NCBI GenBank assembly: GCA_911728435.2
Contig: OU452210.1
Coordinates: 10,974,001-11,038,000, forward strand
Direction of reading: 5' to 3'
DNA length: 64,000 bases
Source: Apoderus coryli
Lineage: Eukaryota; Arthropoda; Insecta; Coleoptera; Attelabidae
The notes under the pieces were generated by a model. That model was not told where the DNA came from. It saw nothing but the letters and a program-made list of their open reading frames with translations, and did no database searches. Shown one piece after another: positions 32,301-41,645 of this stretch (its first letter is position 1; each line of letters opens with the position of its first letter). A program made the position numbers and the translations under genes.

Positions 32301-34031
32301 TTACACTTCTTTGGGAAAATATACTTAGTTTTCTTTTTAAGAAATACGAAAACTTGACCTATTTTTCTAATGAGATTTTTTTCTATTTTTCATAAAAAAG
32401 CTTGTTATCACTGACACATAATATACCTACATACAAAACATGTAGAGGTAGATAAGTACCTATAGAGGACCCGAGGAAATAATATTAATTTCTAAATATT
32501 AATAATATATAAATTAAAAAAATAATAATTTGCGTAAAGGAATTATTCTGACATTTCTTTTTAGCAATTTGATGTAGGTTCCGTGCACCGTACCTATGTT
32601 TCGAATACGTAAAAATATGTTAGGAGTTCCGAAGATGTTATTAAAACTCTTTCATTATAGATGCAAATCTTTGGTTTCAGTATTGTAATCAGCGGCAAGA
32701 AGCTTTTGCCAAATTTCTTATAATTTAACCGACTTCGTAGCTTTAATACTAATTGAAAGCATTTTTGCGCAAACACCCAATCGTTTTATTTAAATACCTA
32801 GTAACACGAATATTTTTATTTCAGTTCTATCGATGAAGGAATACCAGCTGACAACCAGAACCTAGTTATGCTCTATTTCATGGCTCAACTATTTCATAGA
32901 GAACTTTGCAAATCACATCGTCTTGTACAAATTATTCCAATGGATATGTCTGGATATTATGGTAAAAAATTGGTACTTATATATTGCTTACTTGCTTGGT
33001 TGAACGACGGAATTAAGTTTATAATAATTGTTGTTTTGATACCACTTTTTGAATTATGACCCAAACTTGTGGTTTTCTAATTCGTTAACCACATGTACGG
33101 GGTACCATATTTTTTATTTTTTTGAGAAATGGCAAGTTGTCCTAACGAAGTCAATTCTAGTATTTTGACCTACTTTACACGCTGGTATTGTACTAAACAA
33201 ATACGCGTCTGGCCCCTTCGACCTTGGATCGGACTATACCTTGTTCTGGTTCAGCCACATAGCGAGATCGCCTGATTTGAACCCCTTAGACATCTCAAAA
33301 ACGGTGTTTACCTAAATAGGCTACAGAATTTCGATGAATCAAAACGAGATGCAATTGATCACTCCCGAGATCATAGAAAACGTGCAACGGTCGTTTGTGG
33401 AAAGGCTAGCCCATTGCCAAACGGTTAACGGTGCCCACTTAGAGCAACTGCTCTAGATAGTACTCCCAAAAACAAAATTAATTAGGTATTTTCGTTATTT
33501 AATTAATCACAAAGCGAAACACCTGCATTTTCTCAAAAATAACAACAATAAAAGCCGGACACCGGGTACGCACTTATTAATATCAGAAATTTACAAAAAA
33601 ATAATGTGTACCTTCTATTTATAAAATATAAATAAATAAATTATAGATTCCTTCCTTTAAATTTTTCTCAGACAACAGAGCTGGTCCTTCAAACTTGGGC
33701 AACGTTATAAGTCAGATATTGCTGTGTAAGCAGATTACACCTGATTTTAATCAAGAAGAATTATGTAGCATCACAAAGGATACACAAGAAATAGCGAATA
33801 TTCTCAAAGATATCGGTGAATTTATGCCTAAACAGGAAAATAATTTAGGTAAGAAAATCGATTTGATGTGGTTGTACCTACCTTTATATCATAATTTTTA
33901 ATTTGGATTTTATAGAAAAATCATCGGCCTTAAACGAAGACATAGGAAACAAATGGACCAAAAAACGAAAACATTCTTTATATAGCCACATGGGACTTTT
34001 GTGTTGTGTGGGCCGTCCAAATTATCTTTGA
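20309..34031 (+). CDS. R7BP: R7BP-family (RGS7-binding) protein
   Basis: Five coding exons, all in phase: 20309-20404, 30478-30644, 32825-32961, 33672-33848 and 33916-34031 (230 aa). R7BP/R9AP proteins anchor RGS7-type/G-beta5 complexes at the membrane and so speed up shut-off of G-protein signalling in neurons. The join of exons 1 and 2 reads DAIK then MVLDINGQIALFRDLL, matching the vertebrate core K-M-L-V-Q-E-F-N-T-Q-V-A-L-Y-R-E-L; this alignment across the splice is why I include the distant first exon. The C-terminus has basic residues (KKRKH) followed by GLLCCVGRP; the Cys pair is where vertebrate R7BP is palmitoylated. Exon 2 starts with ATG straight after its acceptor, so a shorter 198-aa form could begin there. 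Intron 1 is about 10 kb and full of repeats. The family assignment is from remembered motifs, not a search. Confidence 0.82.
20795..20920. mobile_element. 126-bp MITE in R7BP intron 1
   Basis: Inverted ends of about 45 bp: TGGGCGTTTGCACCAACAG on the left and, reversed, TGGCCGTTTATACCAACAA on the right. Both continue into AGCACCTAA..TTAGGGAAA. Confidence 0.7.
21007..21187. repeat. Near-perfect 181-bp hairpin, 87-bp arms
   Basis: Bases 21007-21093 are the reverse complement of 21101-21187 with one clear mismatch and a 7-nt loop (AGCCTGT). Each arm also holds a smaller 35-bp inverted repeat (AATCACAGAT...ATCTGTGATT), centred at 21071 on the left. It lies in R7BP intron 1, so transcription of that intron would make an almost perfect dsRNA stem. 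Confidence 0.9.
21188..23925. other. R7BP intron 1, mostly unannotated
   Basis: AT-rich with many TAGGTA/TACCTA words and an (AC)n microsatellite at about 23014-23033. A CpG-rich stretch at about 23570-23860 may belong to the Ginger-type fragment that follows. The short frames here show no motif. Confidence 0.45.
23926..24183 (-). pseudogene. C-terminal fragment of a Ginger/KRBA2-like integrase protein
   Basis: An 84-residue minus-strand frame begins GTKNGKLQRLYSRNEFQLS and ends in a Cys/His cluster (CNCFKGC, ACACNSKCHKSSSCKNK). This is the tail style of KRAB-A-domain-containing-protein-2-like proteins derived from Ginger transposons. A TAA in frame at once upstream and the absence of the integrase core show it is only a fragment. 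It is antisense to R7BP, inside intron 1. Confidence 0.6.
25080..25500 (+). mobile_element. 5'-truncated LINE, 3' end with (AAAT)n tail
   Basis: The frame around 25100-25258 ends YRAPLFRALQECNARG ... GFRAQLSRLLYRSED, resembling the C-terminus of non-LTR retrotransposon ORF2. About 210 bp of 3' UTR follow, then a tail of AAATAAAT repeats to 25500. The reverse transcriptase core is absent. Confidence 0.55.
25833..26928. mobile_element. DNA element with TAGGGTTGCCAGA ends
   Basis: The left end TAGGGTTGCCAGATAT pairs with the right end TCTGGTAACCCTA (inverted). Inside are scattered weak frames on both strands (26109-26309 minus, 26544-26840 plus), none with a transposase motif I can name. CATATGAGAC-type words recur near both ends. 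The family is not assigned. Confidence 0.5.
26929..28061. other. R7BP intron 1, nothing recognised
   Basis: AT-rich, no family features. The T-loop-like word GGGATTCGAATC near 27047 lacks a tRNA around it. Confidence 0.45.
28062..29847 (-). repeat. 1.8-kb duplicated unit, copy A, with THAP pseudogene
   Basis: This stretch recurs almost identically at 34858-36617 in the same orientation, with sharp common borders (AATCCCGTAG at the start, TTTAGCAATAT at the end). No terminal inverted repeats are visible. It contains a broken THAP-domain gene on the minus strand (listed separately). A second minus-strand frame at 29514-29771 (85 aa, unknown) is identical in both copies. Confidence 0.85.
28770..29116 (-). 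pseudogene. THAP-domain gene relic, copy A
   Basis: Exon 29055-29116 encodes MRCIVLWCKNESLIPGIKYF (the C..C start of a C2CH THAP zinc finger) with a GTAAG donor. The next exon starts at 28978 and reads NKRHDVWMRALG, then hits TAG. One base over, the frame continues DPSTENLC ... VICSKHF and GKRITLVPDAVPKLLL, the end of a THAP domain. A single extra G near the GCATTGGGATCC site explains the break. A further exon-like frame lies at 28445-28639. THAP proteins bind DNA and many derive from P-type transposons. Confidence 0.65.
29848..30477. other. End of R7BP intron 1
   Basis: No repeat or coding feature recognised. The intron closes with TTTGATTTCAG before the ATG of exon 2. Confidence 0.45.
30735..31657 (-). 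mobile_element. Internally deleted mariner element in R7BP intron 2
   Basis: The left end TACGAGGCATGTTTTTTAAG and the right end reversed TACGAGGCACGTTTTTTTAG are inverted repeats. A 221-aa minus-strand frame (30848-31513) begins with the mariner helix-turn-helix region (YGQNIMSDGMVRKWVRAF, ERSGRPS). It then jumps from the middle of the protein straight to APSDYHLFLHLKKHLGG. The catalytic centre between these is missing, so this is a deletion derivative that cannot move itself. The frame is otherwise open, which suggests fairly recent loss. Numbering R7BP introns from exon 1, this is intron 2 (30645-32824). Confidence 0.85.
31658..32824. other. Rest of R7BP intron 2
   Basis: AT-rich. A stretch near 32080-32290 ends in a mariner-like AAACACCCTA word but I could not find its partner. 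Confidence 0.35.
33060..33560 (+). mobile_element. Mariner-type relic in R7BP intron 3
   Basis: Broken plus-strand frames give SPDLNPLD and later ITPEIIENVQRSF ... GAHLEQLL, the end of a Tc1/mariner-type transposase. The same sequence family recurs at 54511-55490 in UNC79 intron 12, including the run from GAGAAATGGCA to ACGAAGTCAATT. Only parts remain here. Confidence 0.65.
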
Positions 34032-34857
34032 CATTAAAGCCATAGAAACTTAAGTAAATATTATTTTTAAAATAATCTTACAAATATGATGAATGATTAA
34101 TGTCAAAAACTACATATTTTCTATTTTACAAATCTTGTCATCCGTAATTTTAAGTAGGTAAAGGCACGCAATAAATCTAGCAATTTCCTAATAGGTATAA
34201 GAAGAGAACATAGGTACACAACACGCATGCCACAAATTTCATTAATATTTTTTAAATAAATGTCTAGGTACATGTCATCCAATATTATAGGAGGTGAAGA
34301 AAAACAAAACAAATGTTCCTCTGAACAAAAATCCAATCCCAAATTAGTTAATATAAAATAAACATTAATTTGATAACAGTTGTAAAGATAGTTTGAAAGC
34401 AATATCTGCGCCTTTAGGGTACGGCCAGATTCCATCGGTAGGTATTAGAGTTATACCACCATCGTTACTATAATCTTACACCATAAATATAGGTATAAAA
34501 TGATTCAATTTGGCAAAGTTAAGTAATGTCATTAACAAACAAATGCCTTAAAAAGAATTCAAATATAGGTATTTTACGAAATACAATTTTTTTTTTGAAA
34601 ATAAATGAAATTTTGCAGATTACATACAACACCATCTCGATTTTATTTAAATATAAGGTCCTATCACAAAACAAAATGTACATTCTCAAAGAAATTTTTT
34701 ATTCACAACGTGAAAGTGGTGACAAATACCTTCACACATTAGGTATCCATAAAAAGCGCCATAATATTAGTTCTACCACCAGTCGTAGATAGTACCTTAT
34801 TTTTACAAATAGGTACCTACAACTATTATTATATATATATATCTACTCTAGAATGAT
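34032..34857. other. R7BP 3' flank
   Basis: ATTAAA at 34033-34038 is very close to the stop, so the working poly(A) signal may lie further down. No gene seen; the 104-aa minus and 88-aa plus frames lack motifs. Confidence 0.4.
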
Positions 34858-36617
34858 AATCCCGTAGTACAAAAATTTAACCAAAAGTGTAGAGCTGTCC
34901 ATAATGCGCATGATCACCAGTATCTTATTTTTCAACAGGACCGGCTTTGATTAAATGTAATATTACTGTTATGTTATAGGTATATTTAAAATTAAATTTT
35001 ACCATTTGGTAACATTCAAATAAAAAAATGGAATAAAGGATTTTAAGAAACAAAAAATTACATTAAATATCTAAATACTTTATTGTCTAACAGGTACAAC
35101 CCAATAATAATAAATCTAAGCAGAAACGAGAAATAAGTAAAAATTCTAATACTGGAAAATATCTTAAGGACATGAGCATTCTAATTATTTATTTTATTAT
35201 TATATAATATTTGTTTGTTTATACAACCACCTTAGGCGTCTTACCTCTCTACAGCCTTCAAAGAAGGGGTGCAAGAAACAGTGACTTCACAAATATTTTC
35301 CGTGTCCATGTAAACCACTTCCATATCATCCGTACTACTCGCAATAGTATTTTGTGACAAAACATGGTTGGTAGAACTTGTATTCTCAGCAATTTCATGG
35401 AGGATTCTATAATTAAGTATATTCCAGTTTAACAACAGAATTCCAACGAACTTTGTATACCTACACAACGTAGGAAATATATTCTTGACATACATATCAT
35501 GCATTTTTGACAGACTGCTTTTAAGTAACCAGTGTCTTGATATCAAACGATTAAGAATTTAACTTCCACTCTCATTTACATAATCTCTTCTTTTCAACAA
35601 AAGTTTGGGAACTGCATCGGGTACGAGGGTGATCCTCTTGCCGTCTTCTCTACAAATGATATCTTCTGCAGCGAAATGCTTACTGCATATGACATTCCCA
35701 TAACATAAATTTTCTGTACTAGGATCCCAATGCCCGCATCCAAACATCATGTCTTTTTTTTGTCAAGCTAAAAATGAGTATCATATTGACTCAAACTCAG
35801 ACTGTTGGAAACCCGAAACAATAACTTACTGAAAATATTTAATACCAGGAATGAGACCTTCATTTTTACACCACAACACTATACACCTCATTGTTTGTTA
35901 AATAAACTTACTAAAACCAAAATAACAAATATTTAAAAAAAAAATTAATCACAAATATCTATCAACAATTAAAATATACCACGAATAAACCCATAACTCA
36001 ATTATAAAACCTATCTGAATTGTTGTGAAGCCGACTCTGACAGATATTTCCACTACGAGAAACGTCATTTGCGAAAACAGACGCTGTTGCGAAATCTCCT
36101 AAATTTAATAAGATTTGGAAAAAAATGTTTCGTTCATATTGCTGAAAACTAAACAGTATGCAATTTTACCGATAACATTAAATTATTTGATTTTGTCAAG
36201 CAGTTTCGTATGACGCAACATATGGATTTATTTATAAAACAGATATGTCGCATAAATTCTGTAAAGCGAACGACAAAATAGTTTTAAATATGGCAGCTCT
36301 GTACTGAAAATAAGATACTGAGGAGCATGCGTAGATCGTGAAAACTCTGCATACCGGTTACACTTTTTGGTATTCGGCTGGATTTAATTAGCATTCTAGA
36401 GTACATATATAATATAAGATTTCTATGAGTAAAACCCACTATAGAAATTTCCCGGATACTATCACAGTAAGATATATTATTAGCTATACAAGACCTACCC
36501 AAAATTTCATACTTTTTCTGCATTTGTTGAAGAAGGGCCAATATTCATTGAAACACCAGATTCACAAAATATCTTAAATACAAAGGAGTATTATACAACA
36601 TTTTCATTTAGCAATAT
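34858..36617 (-). repeat. 1.8-kb duplicated unit, copy B, with THAP pseudogene
   Basis: Second copy of the unit at 28062-29847, same orientation, with a few small indels and substitutions. It carries the same minus-strand THAP relic (first exon from the ATG at 35891, later part 35559-35750) with the same frame break, so the break is older than the duplication. The downstream frame 35241-35546 stays open a little longer than in copy A. Confidence 0.85.
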
Positions 36618-36720
36618 GCGTAGATCGTGAAAACTCTGCATACCCGTTACACTTTTTGGTATTCGGCTGGATTTAATTAGCATTCTAGAGTACATATTAT
36701 ATAATATAAGATTTCTATGA
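36616..36720. repeat. Third, 105-bp partial copy at the end of unit B
   Basis: ATGCGTAGATCGTGAAAACT through AGATTTCTATGA repeats 36326-36428 of unit B, directly joined to the unit's right border. It differs by a few bases and a short AT insertion. Confidence 0.75.
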
Positions 36721-37790
36721 TTATTACAGATATCTGGAAAATGTGTACCTACATCTTCATCATATTCATTATTAGAAATTAGGTATATTCTGCCAAAAAC
36801 TAAATGTTTATGTCATGTACCTAAATAAATTCAATAAAAATGCGTCATGAAGATAGTTTTCGGAAGACCCACAAAAATTAATAAACCTGCACCACTTGCA
36901 ATTTGACCGAAAAATGAGTGATGGGTCTACTTAGAGTCTTTAGAGTTTTTGATTTGTTGTAAACTGTTGTTTTGTTTAAAATTTAACTACTTGCAAGAGA
37001 CGACGTCGACGCCTTTAGTACCTTGGCCTCGCTGTGCGACCCTAGACATATAGATAGCGCGTACCTACCTAACATAATTTGCAACTGTGAAAGTAAAAGA
37101 AGCAATATTACGTGATACCTAATAATATGGAGACAAAAAGTTAAAAAGTTTACATACAAAAATTTACTATGTTCCACTAAATATTATACCTATAGGTACC
37201 TAATTAAGATAAAAATTAGTCAATTTAAAAATTATTTATCTGTATTATAATATAATTACCTATGTACTAATTACCTACAATATTTTGTAGTATTTTTGTG
37301 TAAGTTATTTACTGAAAAATGTTTAAAAAGTTAATTTATGTATAAAAATAGCTGTTTAAATATTACACCCTTACCTACCCATATATTTAATAATCCAGGA
37401 TCCACTTAAAAATCATTCAATCCCAAACGCCAGTGGACATGCTGTCGTTAGTGTCATGTGTCATAAGTCAATAACTACCAGCGTTGCCTGATTGCAACTG
37501 ATTTCAAGAAAACTACTATGCTTAAATATATGAATGTATTTTATTTACCTAGGTACTACAATAAAAATAAAATAGAGTAAACGTCAGTATAATAAATTAA
37601 CTAATACAGAAGGTATCGTTTTAAATGTAGATGGCCAGTATACTTTATCTCCAATAAAAATAATATTAGATACCAAAAACTAGTGTCAGAGTGAAGGTAT
37701 TTTTTTTCATACGCAAATTGTTACGGAGCTGGTTATTGACTTTATCTTAAAGCATTTAAAGATATAACCCACATATTTATGTGATACAAA
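36721..37790. other. Intergenic, nothing recognised
   Basis: AT-rich with TAGGTACCTA words. The 64-aa minus frame at 36983-37177 has no features. Confidence 0.45.
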
Positions 37791-38012
37791 ATGTTAAATA
37801 ACCAACCTAAGCGTCATGCACAAGGCACAAGAAGAGGCGGGAGATGCATAGATGGCCTACATGTTCAAACATCTGTCGGTGCAATCACGGTAGTCAAGTA
37901 CCAAGTACCTGATGGCGCGGCGAATGGTTTAAATGTGGGTGCTTACGTCCGAGTCGGTAGACTACATCGTGGGCACTGGCAGTCGATGACCGTGGTTCGG
38001 ATTCCGCGCTAA
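37791..38012 (+). CDS. Small GC-rich ORF, unknown (weak OB-fold resemblance)
   Basis: A complete 73-codon frame from ATG to TAA, clearly richer in G+C and CpG than everything near it. The protein is basic and Arg/Gly-rich at the N-terminus (KRHAQGTRRGGRCIDG). It ends GLNVGAYVRVGRLHRG then SMTVVRIPR. The last part has the look of the YVKV.G.LR...  strand pair in RPA2-like OB folds, but the likeness is weak. It may be a small gene, one exon of a longer one, or a decayed retrocopy. No splice sites force a choice. I do not assign a function. Confidence 0.35.
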   Translation: MLNNQPKRHAQGTRRGGRCIDGLHVQTSVGAITVVKYQVPDGAANGLNVGAYVRVGRLHRGHWQSMTVVRIPR

Positions 38013-38367
38013 ACTGTAGGTCCAAATAAAAAGCAAATAATATACTAACGCTGGCTGTGTCATCAGGATAAAAAGACAAGATACCAAAAAAAATTCCCTG
38101 TAAATAAAACAGGATGTAATAGTCTCTAAATAAACACAGCTGTGTTCTAACGAATCGTTTTGTTGTAACGTCCAGTTTTGGCAATATTATTGTAAAATAA
38201 GCTTTAAATCAAAACTCAAGCCACAAAAAACAACTTTTTGTTCTACCGAATAGTGATCTGTGATCTTTTGACATGCGTGAAACACAATAATAGGCATTAA
38301 CTGTCAAACGAACGTACGTTTATGAAACTAAGTAGTTTAGTCAAACCAATTAGAAACGTCTTGTGTA

Positions 38368-38415
38368 ATGTCCAGAGCAATGGCAAATATTGCAGAATTT
38401 TCCAAGATATGTAAG
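38368..38415 (+). CDS. Possible alternative first exon of COG2
   Basis: ATG at 38368 opens 16 codons (MSRAMANIAEFSKICK) followed by GTATGT. The phase (0) fits the COG2 exon at 39210 and would give ...FSKICK-ENFTVDQC. Equally it could belong to another transcript. Less favoured than the ATG at 38691. Confidence 0.35.
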
Positions 38416-38690
38416 GTATGTATAAAATGTGCTGCGCAATTCTATTCAAAATTTTGACACAAATTCTGGGAAAAGCATAACTTGAAAGCTGGCATCACTG
38501 TAATCAAGATCAAGAAACTGATAGCCCACATCACAACATCCAAACTAAAACTAAGTGTATTGTTTATTCTTTATCCTCTGGCCTATCGCCCAACTTAACC
38601 TAAAATATAATTGATGTCCAATTACTACGAAATTTTTACTTAGCTATTAAAAAAAAGTAAACAAATTTGTAATCATTATTATTGATAAAA

Positions 38691-41501
38691 ATGGATATCA
38701 GTATCTTTTGTAATGTAAGTTAATTTATTAACGTTCATAGCAATTTTTATATTTGTATTTTATAGAATAATTACGAAACCAATCTACTAGTCTAATCTAT
38801 TTTATAATATTGGAAATACTGGTTATTTCAATCATCTCAGCCTTTAATATTATATATTATACAACGCAATCAGTACATGAACCTCAACATGCGACTTTTA
38901 AAGTACCTAAATATTTACCATAATATATCAATAAAGGAATTATCGATATAGGACAAAAAAACTAAGCAACCTAACTTGTGTTGTACCTATATTAATAAAT
39001 TTCGTGAGAATTCTTTGAATTATAGACTTGTTTTTTACCAGTTACTTAATGTTTTCTTATGACACAAACAGTTGGAATATTATACATAATTATGTTGTAT
39101 TCTGTTAGTGACTAACTGAAGTTTTAGCTATGAATATAATATGTTGTTCCATAGTGTAACAATAATCATTTGTTATAATTGCAATGCAATATTGTATGTG
39201 TATTTTTAGGAAAATTTTACAGTTGATCAATGTTTATCACGATACACCCAAAAATCTGATTTAGAATCTTTAAGAAAAAGTTTAAAACAATGCGGGCATG
39301 AATTACAGAACCAAATGACTAATATTTTGAAAAACGAAACTGAAGCTATTGTCAATTTAGCAGAATATTTAACAAATTTAAAATTAAAAATTAGTAATCT
39401 TTCGGTACCCGTAAGCCAATTACGAGAAGAAATCAGGGTAAGAGACTATTTATTTACTACTTATACCTACATATTTTATTTAAATATTGAGTATAATATA
39501 ATGCAAATTAAAATATGAGTCAATTTTATTTATTTCCATAGACATTATTTGACCTCATAAACACTGCAGAAAATTGTTACCAAACATTTTTGGAAGAGAT
39601 TAAGGATAATAGTAATAAATCGAATCAAATACACTTGAAACTAGAAATTCTCAAGTGTTCCGTATACACGGAATGTATGATCGAGAATATAGAAACTGCT
39701 TCCTATAAAGACATATTATCTCTTGAACATTTAATTGACACATATTCTTACCAAAAGATACTCTTAGATGAGTTAAATTTAATGAGCCAAGAGGTCCAAG
39801 ATGCTGTAAAACATGTTGAAAGTAAATTGATTGAAATGATCAATAATATTTTTTTAAATGAATTTCGTAACTCCTCTAAAGCAAGCAAAAAAACGGTGTT
39901 ATCTTGTTTACGAATGTATGATAACCTGAGAAAACATGATGTCGCCCACGCAATTTTCCAGAAAAATGTTGTACAACCGTATTTGCAACAATATTTGAAT
40001 AAAAACTACTTGGAGAAATGTGGGTACAATTTGGAAATTATTTACGAGCGCGTGATTGCTTTTTTAAATAAAGACATGGAATGTATCGAAAGAATTGTGA
40101 AAGAAAATCCACATCTTAAACTATTTAATTTTGTTCTAAACAGCTTTTGGATAGAATTTCACAAGCAATCGTGCGAAGGATTACCTTATATTACAGCACC
40201 AGGAAATCCAGAATTATTTCAACAAAGATTTACTTCAACCTGCAGATTGTTGGAAATAATTTGTGAAAAAAGTGGTGATAAAAATTTAATTAAAAATAAC
40301 GATTCATTTCAAGAATATTTAAAACGATTTAATTTGCCAGTTTATTTTGAAATAAAATATCAGCAGATAGCCGGTAATTTTGAAAATGAAGTTTTTTATA
40401 TAAATTTAAATAATATATACGACATTAATAATGAGAGTCGGGATGATCAATGTACATTCAAAATGAGACCTTCCACCATATTATGGAATACTACTAAAGA
40501 ATGTTTTGACAAACACGTTTATATTGATCAATTGGCTGATCAGTTTATAAAATTATCAATGATGTTAATTTCGAGATATGTTAAATTTATAGACAACATG
40601 CTAACAGTAAGTTCTGCCTATTATTTTTTATAATGTATTGTTTATAGCAATTCAAATGCTTTTTAGGTTGGTACTTCATTTGAGGAGACTAAAGTTGAAT
40701 TTATCGTAAGCTGTTTATCGGATTTTTCTCAATTATTGCAACTTTTAGCTCCAGATTTCGTACAAATTGACAATACAATTTATAAAATCATTCATTTAAG
40801 TATGCGACCTGTCCTAAGAAAGCTATTTCTTATAAATAGAAGATCATTGGACGATATGAAAACAAATTTAAAGAATCAATTAATTGAAATGAATGTAAAA
40901 AATTCTTCTTTGTCGTTAGAAAATGTGGCCTCTATACCAAGATTATACAGACGAACTAATAAATCGCCTCCAAAAGAAGCCAGCCTTTATATGATAAACG
41001 CCATAAAACCAATTTTGACATTTAATGAAAGACATAACAATTTGTTGATGTCTCTTGAAGGCAAATATATATTGGATTCTATTATTGGAAATCTTACGAA
41101 ACAGTGAGTTATACTGACCTACTTATACAATTATTTTTGACGTTATTCACTTCTAACTCTTTTCTGTAGGTACATACATTTGGTGGATGAGGTATTAAGT
41201 TCGGTATGTAAAACAGAAGAGTCTTTGAGACGGTTGAAAAGTAGAAATACCAATTTAAATGAGGAAATAAATAGTCCACCTTCAGATTCGACATCTGACG
41301 AAAACAAAATTAAGCAACAGATTAAATATGACGTGCAATACTTTTTGGATAATGTTTGTAAAAAATAATATAATTATTAATGATGTCCGTCCTTCACAAC
41401 TAACTACATAAATACTTATACTTAATTTATTTCAGTTATATCCATTGGGACTGCAACCTTCTAAACAGCTAATGGATTCATTGAGAAACAAAATATATTA
41501 A
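38691..41501 (+). CDS. Cog2: Conserved oligomeric Golgi complex subunit 2
   Basis: Coding exons 38691-38714, 39210-39437, 39542-40606, 40667-41103, 41170-41353 and 41436-41501 join in phase (667 aa, somewhat shorter than the about 700-740 aa usual for the family). COG2 is part of lobe A of the eight-subunit tether that captures recycling vesicles at the Golgi. Diagnostic stretches are the N-terminal ENFTVDQCLSRY, the coiled region with EAIVNLAEYLTNLKLKISNL then LSVPVSQLREEI (the family's LSVPLGQLREEV), and FNLPVYFEIKYQQIAG in the C-terminal half. The start is uncertain: a tiny 8-codon exon (MDISIFCN) at 38691 is favoured because it gives FCNENF, like the family's LCF..DF start. One donor (GTTTGT at 41354) is weak but the reading frames on both sides agree. 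The gene is convergent with UNC79. Confidence 0.92.
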
Positions 41502-41512
41502 TTTGTATGTTG

Positions 41513-41518
41513 ATTAAA
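41513..41518 (+). terminator. Poly(A) signal of Cog2 (ATTAAA)
   Basis: ATTAAA 11 nt past the Cog2 stop. The next bases (AATAATCATTTTATTG) hold the UNC79 signal on the other strand. Confidence 0.5.
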
Positions 41519-41525
41519 TAATCAT

Positions 41526-41531
41526 TTTATT
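41526..41531 (-). terminator. Poly(A) signal of UNC79 (AATAAA)
   Basis: AATAAA on the minus strand, 115 nt after the UNC79 stop. Cleavage 10-25 nt on would fall at the end of the Cog2 coding region. Confidence 0.55.
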
Positions 41532-41645
41532 GTAGTATTAGTTGTTACAATAACAAGTACAATACAATGTTCCTTTTCCTTACAATTCTATTTGTCTATT
41601 ATGTCGCTCGACTTCAAATTAAAAGAAAATTACAGACTATGGATT

